DNA from: an uncultured Eubacteriales bacterium
GTDB lineage: Bacteria; Bacillota; Clostridia; Oscillospirales; Oscillospiraceae
DNA: 31,597 nt
Reading direction: 5' to 3'
Assembly: GCA_934572535.1 (NCBI GenBank)
Contig: CAKTLJ010000020.1
Coordinates: forward strand, 1-31,597
This document shows, one piece after another, positions 22,378-29,355 of the stretch. The notes below the pieces were generated by a model that saw only the letters and a program-made list of their open reading frames with translations, ran no database searches and was not told where the DNA came from. The translations under genes and the position numbers were made by a program. The stretch's first letter is position 1; every line of letters begins with the position of its first letter.

Positions 22378-22409
22378 GGCGTCCCGGCGGAACGACCCGC
22401 CGGGACGCC
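22378..22409 (-). terminator. Hairpin after the nucleotidyltransferase gene
   Basis: GGCGTCCCGGCGG and CCGCCGGGACGCC form a perfect 13-bp stem with a 6-base loop, nine bases past the stop codon. No T-run, so termination is by position only. Confidence 0.55.
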
Positions 22410-22417
22410 TCCGTCGG

Positions 22418-23347
22418 TCAGCAGTCTTTCAGCGACGCGGGGTAGGCCCCGGCGGCGTGGAGCTGCTTCAGCGCGGCCTCCACCACGGGGCGGTCCTCCT
22501 GGTAGGTCACGCCGAACCACACCGCGTCCGTGTCCAGGACGGACACGCGCAGCTTGCCCTCGGTGATGAGCTTGTCCACCAGCACGGGCAGCAGGCACTC
22601 GGCCTTCAGCTCGTCCGGCGCCAGGCCCTTCAGGAAGTCGTGGAAGTAGGTCTGCATCTCCTCGAAGAGCCAGGGGGTGAAGCCCCAGAAGTTCATGGAC
22701 ACCGGGCTTTCGGGGTCCAGGGCCACCGCGCGCTCGGGGTCCGCCACGTCGGCGATGGACCCATCGGGGTATTTCTTGATCTTCAGGGTCTCCTTGACCT
22801 TTTTCAGCGCGCCGTTCTCCGTCTGGCAGACGCCCCGGGAGACGGTCCCGTTGTCGCTGACGGTGTTCTTCAGGCGGTAGGCCACCATGGCCCCCTCCCC
22901 GCGCTCCCGCAGGGTCAGCAGCTTCTCCAGGATGGTGGCGAAGGCGGGCCTGCCATAGTAGTCGTCGGCGTTGATGACGGCGAAGGGCTCCTTCACCGCC
23001 GCCCGGGCGCACAGGACGGCGTGGACGGTGCCGAAGGGCTTCTTCCGCTCCGCCGGGATGCGATAGAAGGCGGGCACGCTGGAGAAGTCCTGGAAGACGT
23101 AGACCACCTCCACCGGCTCCCCCTGGGGCGTCCGCCAGGTCTGGATGCGGTCGCCGCAGAGCGCGCGGAGGGTCGCCTCCATCCCGGGCTTGATGATAAA
23201 CACGATTTTACGGAACCCCGCCTGGACCGCGTCGTAGACGGAGTACTCCATGATGGCCTCGCCGTGGGGGCCGATGCCGTCGGTCTGCTTCTCGCCGCCG
23301 TAGCGGGAGCCCATGCCAGCCGCCATGATAACCAAAGTTGCATTCAT
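22418..23347 (-). CDS. NTP-transferase family nucleotidyltransferase
   Basis: A 309-aa sugar-phosphate nucleotidyltransferase-like protein. The nucleotide-binding signature is MAAGMGSRYGGEKQTDGIGP at residues about 8-27, a relaxed form of GxGxR with a downstream Lys, followed by EYSVYDAVQAGF. PFAVINADDYYG near residue 122 carries the metal-binding Asp pair. The C-terminal half (FWGFTPWLFEEMQTYFHDFL) fits proteins annotated as nucleotidyltransferases in gut Firmicutes. The substrate is unknown; no sugar-pathway gene is adjacent. A 7-bp dyad CGCCGCG-AA-CGCGGCG at 23370-23385 lies in its leader and might be an operator. Confidence 0.86.
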   Translation of the reverse strand: MNATLVIMAAGMGSRYGGEKQTDGIGPHGEAIMEYSVYDAVQAGFRKIVFIIKPGMEATLRALCGDRIQTWRTPQGEPVEVVYVFQDFSSVPAFYRIPAERKKPFGTVHAVLCARAAVKEPFAVINADDYYGRPAFATILEKLLTLRERGEGAMVAYRLKNTVSDNGTVSRGVCQTENGALKKVKETLKIKKYPDGSIADVADPERAVALDPESPVSMNFWGFTPWLFEEMQTYFHDFLKGLAPDELKAECLLPVLVDKLITEGKLRVSVLDTDAVWFGVTYQEDRPVVEAALKQLHAAGAYPASLKDC

Positions 23348-23406
23348 ACGATAAAACCTCTCTGTGCTGCGCCGCGAACGCGGCGGTTTCTCTGTTCACG
23401 CCTGTC

Positions 23407-23435
23407 ATTATACGCGCTTCCGCCGGTTTTTTCCA
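23407..23435 (-). promoter_or_regulatory. Promoter of the nucleotidyltransferase gene
   Basis: Minus-strand TGGAAA (23430-23435), 17-bp spacer, TATAAT (23407-23412). Confidence 0.55.
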
Positions 23436-23485
23436 TGGCCAGATGCGATCTTTCTGGCAAAGTGCGGTTTTTTCTGAAAAAACAG

Positions 23486-23514
23486 TCGTCAAATCCCGGC
23501 AAATATGCTTTAAT
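23486..23514 (+). promoter_or_regulatory. Promoter of the MBL-fold gene
   Basis: TCGTCA (23486-23491), 17-bp spacer, TTTAAT (23509-23514) with an extended TGC. Weak -35. Confidence 0.45.
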
Positions 23515-23549
23515 AGAGGCAAGAGATCCGAACAAAGGAGGTTCCCCCT

Positions 23550-24185
23550 ATGGTACAACTGGAACTGCGCTGGCTGGGTCACGCCTGCTTCGCGCTGGAA
23601 TGCAAGGGCTTCACCGTGGTCTTCGACCCCTATGAGGACAACTACGTCCGGGGCTTCGGCGCGCTGGACGTGGCCGCCGACCGGGTGCTCTGTTCCCACA
23701 CCCAGCACGGCGACCACAACGCCAGCCACGTCGTCAGGCCCCTGACGGGCCACGAGGACCCCTTCACCGTCACCGCCATCGAGACCTTCCACGACCCCGA
23801 GGAGGGCGCCCTGCGGGGCAGGAACACCATCCACGTGCTCCAGGCCGGGGGCCTGAGAGTCGCCCACTTCGGCGACCTGGGCTGCCAGCTCACGCGCGCC
23901 CAGCTGGCCGCGCTGGAGGGCCTGGACGTGGCCATGCTCCCCGTGGGCGGCTTCTACACCATCGGCCCCGCCGAGGCCAAGGCCCTCATCGACGCCATCC
24001 GGCCCAGGGTCGTCATCCCCATGCACTACCGCCTGGGCGAGCTGGGCCTGCCCAACGTGGCGGAGCTGGATGAGTTTCTCTCCCTGGTGCAGGACTATGT
24101 CTACTACCCCGGCAACGCCATCACCATCAACGAGGGCACCAGCCCGCAGATCGCGGTCCTGAAGTTTCAGGGCAGCCCGGCGTGA
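23550..24185 (+). CDS. MBL-fold metal-dependent hydrolase
   Basis: A 211-aa metallo-beta-lactamase-fold protein of the UlaG/UPF0173-like group. It begins LRWLGHACFALECKGFTVVF and has the metal motif SHTQHGDHNA (about residues 49-58) fitting HxHxDH, then AHFGDLGCQL near 109 and IPMHYRLGELGLP near 156 supplying the later His/Asp ligands. The substrate cannot be inferred; members include lactonases, phosphodiesterases and unknowns. AAAGGAGG is eight bases before the ATG. It is single-gene, divergent from the nucleotidyltransferase. Confidence 0.88.
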   Translation: MVQLELRWLGHACFALECKGFTVVFDPYEDNYVRGFGALDVAADRVLCSHTQHGDHNASHVVRPLTGHEDPFTVTAIETFHDPEEGALRGRNTIHVLQAGGLRVAHFGDLGCQLTRAQLAALEGLDVAMLPVGGFYTIGPAEAKALIDAIRPRVVIPMHYRLGELGLPNVAELDEFLSLVQDYVYYPGNAITINEGTSPQIAVLKFQGSPA

Positions 24186-24230
24186 GCCGGAAGAGGAAAC
24201 TGCTTTTCCGCCCCGCGCGATAGGAGATTA

Positions 24231-24263
24231 AGTTGGTTTATCAGTTGGTTCTCTCAGTTGGTT
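24231..24263. repeat. Three iteron-like AGTTGGTT repeats
   Basis: AGTTGGTT occurs at 24231-24238, 24243-24250 and 24256-24263, at 12 and 13-base steps; the last two are preceded by TC. They lie between the MBL gene and the 3' end of the RepA_N gene. The spacing is close to one helical turn, as in protein-binding iterons, but three short copies are thin evidence. Confidence 0.55.
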
Positions 24264-24279
24264 AGGCGCTTGTTTTTTC

Positions 24280-24735
24280 TCACGGCGTCGGAAAAAACGG
24301 TGGGGAGAGCGCGCTTTTCTCCAGACTCTCGTTTTCGGCGGGGGTGGGTAAAATTTTTTCCGCCTTCATCTCGGCCTGCGACGACTCGATCGGGATCCGC
24401 AGGAAGATCCAGCTGGCCTCGTTGGCGATGGGCTGCATTCGCACGATCAGCTCCCGGTCCTCCAGGGCCTTCAGATTCTTGCGCACGGTGGACTCGCCCT
24501 TGCCGATCTCCAGCGACAGGTTCGGGATGCTGAAGCTGACGTAGACCCAGCCGCTCTTGATGTACCAGCCGTTCTTCTGGGAGAGCGTCGCCCGGTTCAG
24601 CAGCAGGCTGTAGACCAGCACCGCCGTGGACGGCAGGCCCATGCGCAGCACCGCCCGCGGAAGCGGCAGGAAATTGCACAGCGCATCGTCCTTCATAAAG
24701 GGGACCACGTCATCGTGTCTATAGGGATAAAGCAT
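24280..24735 (-). CDS. RepA_N-type replication-initiator-like protein
   Basis: A 151-aa protein matching the N-terminal domain of plasmid replication initiators (RepA_N, PF06970). Conserved blocks seen: FLPLPRAVLRMGLPSTAVLV, then YSLLLNRATLSQKNGW, WVYVSFSIPNLSLEIGKGES and TVRKNLKALEDRELIVRMQP, a winged-helix domain. The plasmid proteins are usually 250-350 aa; this one ends in a short Pro/Ser tail, so it is a domain-only form or a truncated one. AAAGGAGG lies about ten bases upstream of the ATG at 24735. No partitioning, mobilisation or integrase gene is nearby. It may be a domesticated regulator or a remnant of an integrated element. Confidence 0.8.
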   Translation of the reverse strand: MLYPYRHDDVVPFMKDDALCNFLPLPRAVLRMGLPSTAVLVYSLLLNRATLSQKNGWYIKSGWVYVSFSIPNLSLEIGKGESTVRKNLKALEDRELIVRMQPIANEASWIFLRIPIESSQAEMKAEKILPTPAENESLEKSALSPPFFPTP

Positions 24736-24807
24736 AGTAAAGATCCCTCCTTTCACTAAGTAGGGCAAAAACCCCGTTTTTTTGTACGCAAACGTGCAAC
24801 ACCACCG

Positions 24808-24866
24808 AAAAAAAAACGAAGTCCCTTACCCGTTTTAAGGACAGGTAAGGGATTTCGTCATTTTTT
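24808..24866. terminator. Bidirectional terminator
   Basis: ACGAAGTCCCTTACC (24816-24830) pairs with GGTAAGGGATTTCGT (24844-24858), 15 bp with one G-U. A-run 24808-24815 gives T8 on the minus strand; T6 follows on the plus strand. It ends the macrodomain operon and separates it from the RepA_N gene. Confidence 0.88.
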
Positions 24867-24889
24867 CGGTATTTTTTTGCCATGTTTTG

Positions 24890-25405
24890 TCAGTCGAGGG
24901 CGTCCAGAGCCCCCTCATAGGCGGCTCTGGTCCCCGGGTCAAAGCAGACCATGGTGACCGTCTCGGGGGTGTCGTTCTCCCGCAGGAAGGCGGCGATGGC
25001 GGCGATGGCGATCTGGGCCGCCTGCTCCCGGGGGAAGTGGTAGACCCCCGTGCTGATGGAGGGGAAGCAGACCGTCTTGCAGTCGTTCTCCCGGGCCAGG
25101 GTCAGGCAGGCGCGGTAGCAGGAGGACAGCAGGTCCGGCTCGTTCCGGTCGCCGCCCTGCCAGATGGGGCCGGGGGTGTGGATGACATAGCGGGCGGGAA
25201 GCCGGTAGCCCCGGGTGAGCTTGGCCTGGCCGGTCTCGCAGCCCCGCAGGGTGCGGCACTCGGCCAGAAGCTCCGGCCCGGCCGCCCGGTGGATGGCGCC
25301 GTCCACCCCGCCGCCGCCCAGAAGGGTCGTGTTGGCGGCGTTGACGATGGCGTCGCAGCGCTGCTTGGTGATGTCCCCTTCGAGGACAAAAATGCGGTTC
25401 TTCAT
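24890..25405 (-). CDS. Macro domain protein (MacroD/YmdB type)
   Basis: A 171-aa single macrodomain, probably hydrolysing O-acetyl-ADP-ribose or mono-ADP-ribose on proteins. Motifs: [20 protein letters not shown] (residues about 10-29) with the Asn pair, [15 protein letters not shown] near 31-45 for the catalytic loop, and [11 protein letters not shown] near 116 for phosphate binding. All key residues of the MacroD class are present. It is the last gene of the DUF951-radical SAM-macro operon, 36 bases after the radical SAM gene. Confidence 0.93.
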   Translation of the reverse strand: MKNRIFVLEGDITKQRCDAIVNAANTTLLGGGGVDGAIHRAAGPELLAECRTLRGCETGQAKLTRGYRLPARYVIHTPGPIWQGGDRNEPDLLSSCYRACLTLARENDCKTVCFPSISTGVYHFPREQAAQIAIAAIAAFLRENDTPETVTMVCFDPGTRAAYEGALDALD

Positions 25406-25441
25406 CGGTGATATCCTTTCCTTTCCCGCAAGCAGGTCCCC

Positions 25442-26320
25442 TTACAGGGCGCGGGTGTGCTCGCCGCGGATGCGGCTTTTGCCCTCCAGGGCGCTGTCCA
25501 GCATGGCCAGGAACTTCTCCCGGTCGTCGGGCAGGGTCCCCTTCAGGGGGACGTAGTTGGAGGCGTGGTTGCTGGTGAAGTGGAAGGGGCCGTAGTCCAG
25601 CCCCACCACCAGGGCGCGGGTCTCCTCCAGGTACTCCCGGGCGGTGATGAGCTTGAACTTGCCGCTCTTCACGTCCTGGTACATGGGGGAGTTCGGCTCG
25701 GGCATATAGGACAGGCAGGAGACGTGCTGGGCCTGCATCTGGTTGAGGACGCGGATGGTCTCCTGGACGTGCTTCTTCGACGGCTCGCCCGGCCCGGCCA
25801 GGCCCAGGATGACCGTGACCCAGAGGTCGATCCCGGCCGTCTTGAGCCTGTCGGCGGCCTGGAGCATCTGGGCGGAGGTCACGCCCTTGTTGACCTTCAA
25901 CAGCAGCTCGTCCCAGCCGGACTCCACCCCCAGGTAGGCCCGGGTCAGACCGGCCTTGCGCAGCTCGTTGAGCTGTTCCTGGCTCTTGGTCATGGTGCTG
26001 CGGGTCCCGGCATAGGTGGTCACCTGGCGCAGGTTGGGGAAGGCGGCGTAGAGCGCCTCCAGGATCTGGAGCAGCTGCTCCTGCCGCATGACGATGGCAT
26101 CGCCATCGCAGAGGAAGACCTTGTCCACGTTCTCCGGCCCGTAATAGGCCCGGGCCATGGCGATGTCCTCCATGATCTGCTTCATGGGGCGGATGTGGAA
26201 CTTCTTCTTCTTGTACATCCCGCAGAAGGTACATTTGTTGTGGGTGCAGCCCACGGTGCACTGGAGCAGGTAGCTGCGCCACTCACCGGGGGGACGATAG
26301 ATCTGGCCTTCATAACGCAT
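25442..26320 (-). CDS. Radical SAM protein, clostridial B12-free type
   Basis: A 292-aa radical SAM enzyme. The cluster region reads CTVGCTHNKCTFCGMY near residue 21: the last three cysteines are spaced CX4CX2C rather than the canonical CX3CX2C, with a further Cys four residues ahead. The barrel follows with VFLCDGDAIV near 69 (GD in place of GGEP), TTYAGTRS near 101 and YLGVESGWDELL near 125, all standard for the COG1032-like group. No extra B12 or SPASM domain. The substrate is unknown. Its start overlaps the DUF951 gene by 11 bases, so the two are translationally coupled. Confidence 0.9.
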   Translation of the reverse strand: MRYEGQIYRPPGEWRSYLLQCTVGCTHNKCTFCGMYKKKKFHIRPMKQIMEDIAMARAYYGPENVDKVFLCDGDAIVMRQEQLLQILEALYAAFPNLRQVTTYAGTRSTMTKSQEQLNELRKAGLTRAYLGVESGWDELLLKVNKGVTSAQMLQAADRLKTAGIDLWVTVILGLAGPGEPSKKHVQETIRVLNQMQAQHVSCLSYMPEPNSPMYQDVKSGKFKLITAREYLEETRALVVGLDYGPFHFTSNHASNYVPLKGTLPDDREKFLAMLDSALEGKSRIRGEHTRAL

Positions 26321-26537
26321 GGTCGGATTCCTCCTTTTCCGTCTGTCCGGCAGGCTCTGCCGGGCGAATGAGCTTCTTCAATGCCTTTTCGGCTTTTTTG
26401 CGCGGGAGCATGACCTCCCGTCCGCAGCCCTCGCAGCGCAGGCGAAAGTCCATCCCCACCCGGAGGACGAGCCACCGCCGACTGCCGCAGGGGTGCTCCT
26501 TTTTCATTTCCAGGATGTCCCCGGAGACAATGTCCAT
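26310..26537 (-). CDS. DUF951 family protein
   Basis: A 75-aa DUF951 protein (PF06107), small and widespread in Firmicutes. Conserved features: GDILEMKKEHPCGSRRWLVL, then the second pair CEGCGREVMLPRKKAEK; the Cys in HPCG and the CEGC pair probably bind zinc. GGAGGTG precedes the ATG at 26537; an upstream ATG overlaps this RBS. The C-terminus (EPAGQTEKEESDHAL) is coded in the overlap with the radical SAM start. Function unknown; it is first gene of the three-gene operon. Confidence 0.92.
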   Translation of the reverse strand: MDIVSGDILEMKKEHPCGSRRWLVLRVGMDFRLRCEGCGREVMLPRKKAEKALKKLIRPAEPAGQTEKEESDHAL

Positions 26538-26636
26538 ACTAACACCTCCGCCCATTGGCAAGTTTTGGGCCCAGCCTGCATAGAGTGGAGACTGGATCCC
26601 ACGGTTCTACTTCAATATAAGAAAGGAAGGCAGCGT

Positions 26637-27545
26637 ATGTCAACTCGCTATCTCCCGGAGGGTCTGCACCCGCCCGGGCCGGACCCGGCCTCCCTGTCGG
26701 CGCTGGCCGAGGCCATGGCGGAGGAGACCGTCCTGGAGGGACAGTCGTTCCTCTGCACCCCCGACCACGATCTTCTCGTGCGCCTGGGCCCCTTCACCGG
26801 GGTCATCCCCCGGCAGGAGGCCGCCCTGGGCATCCGGGAGGGGACCGCCCGGGACATCGCCATCCTCTCCCGGGTGGGAAAGCCGGTGGCCTTCACCGTC
26901 ACCGGGCTGGACGCGGGGGACGGACGGCTCCGCCTCTCCCGCCGCAGGGCGCAGGAGCTGGCCCTGGCGGCCCTGCTGGACACCCCCGCCGGAACGGTCC
27001 TCCCCGCCGCCGTGACCCATCTGGAGCCCTTCGGGGCCTTCGTGGACGTGGGCTGCGGGGTGGTCTCCCTCATCGGCATCGAGAACATCTCGGTCTCCCG
27101 CATCCCCCATCCGTCCTGCCGGTTCCGGGTGGGGCAGGCGATCTACGCCGTGCTCACGGGGGTGGACCGGGCCAGGGGCCGGGTCTTTCTCTCCCACAAG
27201 GAGCTGCTGGGGACCTGGGCGGAGAACGCGGCCGCCTTCGCCCCGGGCATGACCGTGCCGGGGTACGTGCGGAGCATCCAGCCCTACGGGGCCTTCGTCG
27301 AGCTGGCCCCCAACTTCGCGGGGCTGGCCGACCGGACGGACGGCCTGCGGGAGGGGGACCGGGTGTCGGTCTTTCTCCGGTCCATCCAGCCGCAGAAGCG
27401 GAAGGTCAAGCTCACGGTCATCCGCCAGCTGGAGCCGGGCCCCCCGGCGCCGCTGCCCTACTTTATCACGGCGGGGCGGCTGCGGCGGTGGGACTACGCG
27501 CCGCCGGACTGCCCGCGCAAGGAGCTGGACCGGGAGTTCGACTAG
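26637..27545 (+). CDS. S1 RNA-binding domain protein
   Basis: A 302-aa protein with S1 (OB-fold) domains: a degenerate one at about residues 35-105, a clear one at about 118-190 (VTHLEPFGAFVDVGCGVVSL) and a third at about 200-265 (SIQPYGAFVELAPNFAGLAD). It resembles short RpsA/YugI-like proteins of Firmicutes, which bind RNA or ribosomes, rather than full 30S protein S1 (4-6 domains). The start at 26637 has AAAGGAAGG upstream. No clear promoter was found. Its stop codon overlaps that of convergent rarA in the palindrome CTAG. Confidence 0.9.
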   Translation: MSTRYLPEGLHPPGPDPASLSALAEAMAEETVLEGQSFLCTPDHDLLVRLGPFTGVIPRQEAALGIREGTARDIAILSRVGKPVAFTVTGLDAGDGRLRLSRRRAQELALAALLDTPAGTVLPAAVTHLEPFGAFVDVGCGVVSLIGIENISVSRIPHPSCRFRVGQAIYAVLTGVDRARGRVFLSHKELLGTWAENAAAFAPGMTVPGYVRSIQPYGAFVELAPNFAGLADRTDGLREGDRVSVFLRSIQPQKRKVKLTVIRQLEPGPPAPLPYFITAGRLRRWDYAPPDCPRKELDREFD

Positions 27546-28810
27546 TCCTTGGCCTTGATCTGCTCCCAGTAGCGCCTGGCGGCCTGCTCGGTCTTGTTCT
27601 CCCCGTAGCGGTAGTAGACCCGGTCCTTGAGGGCGTCGGGGAGGTACTGCTGCTTTACATAGTGGTTGGGGAAGTCGTGGGCGTATTGATAGCCCAGGCC
27701 GTGGCCCAGCTTGGCGGCCCCGCCGTAGTGGGCGTCCCGCAGGTTGGCGGGGACCTCGCCGCCCTTGCCGCTGCGCAGGTCGGCCATGGCCTCGTCGATG
27801 GCGCAGATGGCGGCGTTGGACTTGGGCAGGGTGGCCAGGTAGATGACCGCCTGGGCCAGCGGGATGCGGGCCTCGGGCAGGCCCAGCATGTTGGCGCTGT
27901 CCACGCAGCCCTTCACCACGCAGACCGCCTGGGGGTGGGCCAGGCCGACGTCCTCGCTGGCGATGACCAGGAGGCGGCGGCAGGGGGAGATCAGGTCTCC
28001 CGCCTCCAGCAGGCGGGCCAGGTAGTGGATGGCGGCGTCGGGGTCGGAGCCGCGGATGGACTTCTGAAAGGCCGAGAGGAGGTCGTAGTGACTGTCGCCG
28101 TCCCGGTCGTAGCGCAGGGCGGAGCGCTGGGCCAGCAGCCGGGTCTCCTCCAGGGTCAGGTGGACGGCGTCCGGGTCCAGGGCGTGGGCGGCGAAGAGGG
28201 CCTCCACGGCGTTGAGGGCCTTGCGCACGTCGCCGCCGCAGCTCTGGGCCAGCGCCTCGGGGACGCCCTCCTCCCAGGTGGCCTCCACCTGCTGCCGCTC
28301 TCCCATCCGCCGGATGCCCCGGCGGACCATGGGCAGGACCTCCTCCGGGGGCACGGGCTTGAACTCGAAGACCGTGGCGCGGCTGAGGACGGCGTTGTAG
28401 ACGTAAAAATACGGGTTCTCCGTGGTGGAGGCGATGAGGGTGAGCGTCCCGTTCTCCATGAACTCCAGCAGGGACTGCTGCTGCTTTTTGTTGAAATACT
28501 GGATCTCGTCCAGGTAGAGGACCACCCCCTCCGGGGCCAGGAGGGTCCCCACGTCGGCCATGACCGCCTTGACGTCGGACAGACCGGCGGTGGTGGCGTT
28601 GAGCCGGTAGAAGGGGCGGCCGATGCGGGCGGCGGCGATCTCCGCCACGGTGGTCTTGCCGGTGCCCGACGGCCCGTAGAAGATCATGTTGGGGATGGTG
28701 CCCCCCTGGATGATGCGGCGGAGAACGCCGTTCTCTCCCAATATATGCCGCTGCCCCACCACCTCGTCGATGGTCTTGGGCCGGATCTCGTCTGGCAAAG
28801 GCCGGTACAC
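27542..28810 (-). CDS. rarA: Replication-associated recombination protein RarA
   Basis: A 422-aa AAA+ ATPase of the RarA/MgsA/WRNIP1 family acting at stalled replication forks. Walker A GPSGTGKT lies at residues 46-53, Walker B VVLYLDEIQYFNK at about 96-108, sensor 1 region IASTTENP near 128, and the C-terminal tetramerisation region (AAIHYLARLLEAGDLI, ASEDVGLAHP, HDFPNHYVKQQYLPD). The usual DEIHRFNKxQQD is DEIQYFNKKQQQ here, losing the His and Arg after Walker B. The start is GTG with AAAGGGGGA seven bases ahead. The promoter at 28857-28885 is separate from its divergent neighbour. Confidence 0.95.
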   Translation of the reverse strand: MYRPLPDEIRPKTIDEVVGQRHILGENGVLRRIIQGGTIPNMIFYGPSGTGKTTVAEIAAARIGRPFYRLNATTAGLSDVKAVMADVGTLLAPEGVVLYLDEIQYFNKKQQQSLLEFMENGTLTLIASTTENPYFYVYNAVLSRATVFEFKPVPPEEVLPMVRRGIRRMGERQQVEATWEEGVPEALAQSCGGDVRKALNAVEALFAAHALDPDAVHLTLEETRLLAQRSALRYDRDGDSHYDLLSAFQKSIRGSDPDAAIHYLARLLEAGDLISPCRRLLVIASEDVGLAHPQAVCVVKGCVDSANMLGLPEARIPLAQAVIYLATLPKSNAAICAIDEAMADLRSGKGGEVPANLRDAHYGGAAKLGHGLGYQYAHDFPNHYVKQQYLPDALKDRVYYRYGENKTEQAARRYWEQIKAKD

Positions 28811-28856
28811 GGCAGTTCCCCCTTTCCTGTCCGCAGGACATTTCGTCGTCCCACTT

Positions 28857-28885
28857 ATTTTAGCAGTTGTTCCCGCTTCCGTAAA
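28857..28885 (-). promoter_or_regulatory. rarA promoter
   Basis: Minus-strand TTTACG (28880-28885), 17-bp spacer, TAAAAT (28857-28862) with an extended TGC. Confidence 0.5.
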
Positions 28886-28928
28886 GGGAGAATTTGTGAC
28901 TTTCCGTCAGGCGATGGGTCCAAAGCGA

Positions 28929-28966
28929 TTGACAAGCGCAGCGCGGACCCGGTATAATGGGTCCGC
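28929..28966 (+). promoter_or_regulatory. Consensus promoter with dyad around the -10
   Basis: TTGACA (28929-28934), 18-bp spacer, TATAAT (28953-28958). The -10 lies between perfect inverted copies GCGGACCC (28943-28950) and GGGTCCGC (28959-28966). The dyad is suited to a dimeric repressor, or folds into a hairpin in the single-stranded DNA or early RNA. It drives the small coiled-coil gene; GAGGTGA follows directly. Confidence 0.8.
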
Positions 28967-28978
28967 GAGGTGATCCCG

Positions 28979-29260
28979 ATGCTGGACGAGAAGGACCTGC
29001 TGGCGATCCAGACCCTGATCGCTGCGAACAACGAAACCATTCTGAATGAGGCGGCCCACCGAATGCGCGTTCTGCTGGACGCGGACATAGCCCCCAAATT
29101 TGACCTCTTGGCGGAAGGGCAGCAGACCGTTCTGGACAGACTTGACCGGATGGACGACCGGCTGGAGGATATGGACATCCTGGACTCCCGCATCACAGCC
29201 CTGGAAGCCATGGTCAAAAAGCTCAACCGAGAAGTCGCCGCCCTGAAGAAAGCCACCTGA
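28979..29260 (+). CDS. Small coiled-coil protein
   Basis: A 93-aa protein, nearly all helical. Residues about 45-93 (GQQTVLDRLDRMDDRLEDMD, then LEAMVKKLNREVAALKK) show heptad-like hydrophobic spacing, so a coiled-coil dimer or bundle is likely. The N-terminus LDEKDLLAIQTLIAANNETI resembles small phage-like or regulatory coiled-coil proteins that Clostridia encode in several copies. The ATG at 28979 follows GAGGTGA at good spacing; an in-frame GTG at 28970 lies within that RBS. It is a single-gene unit between a strong promoter and a strong terminator. No function can be assigned. Confidence 0.8.
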   Translation: MLDEKDLLAIQTLIAANNETILNEAAHRMRVLLDADIAPKFDLLAEGQQTVLDRLDRMDDRLEDMDILDSRITALEAMVKKLNREVAALKKAT

Positions 29261-29287
29261 ACACCCCGGACGACATGACAGCAAAAC

Positions 29288-29330
29288 GCCTGCGGCCCGT
29301 TGCGATACAACGGGCCGCAGGCTTTCTCTT
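29288..29330. terminator. Bidirectional terminator
   Basis: GCCTGCGGCCCGTTG and CAACGGGCCGCAGGC form a perfect 15-bp stem (29288-29322). TTTCTCTT follows on plus, GTTTTG on minus. It serves both the coiled-coil gene and convergent glyA. Confidence 0.85.
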
Positions 29331-29355
29331 ACGCGCGCAGAACTGCGCGGCGCGC

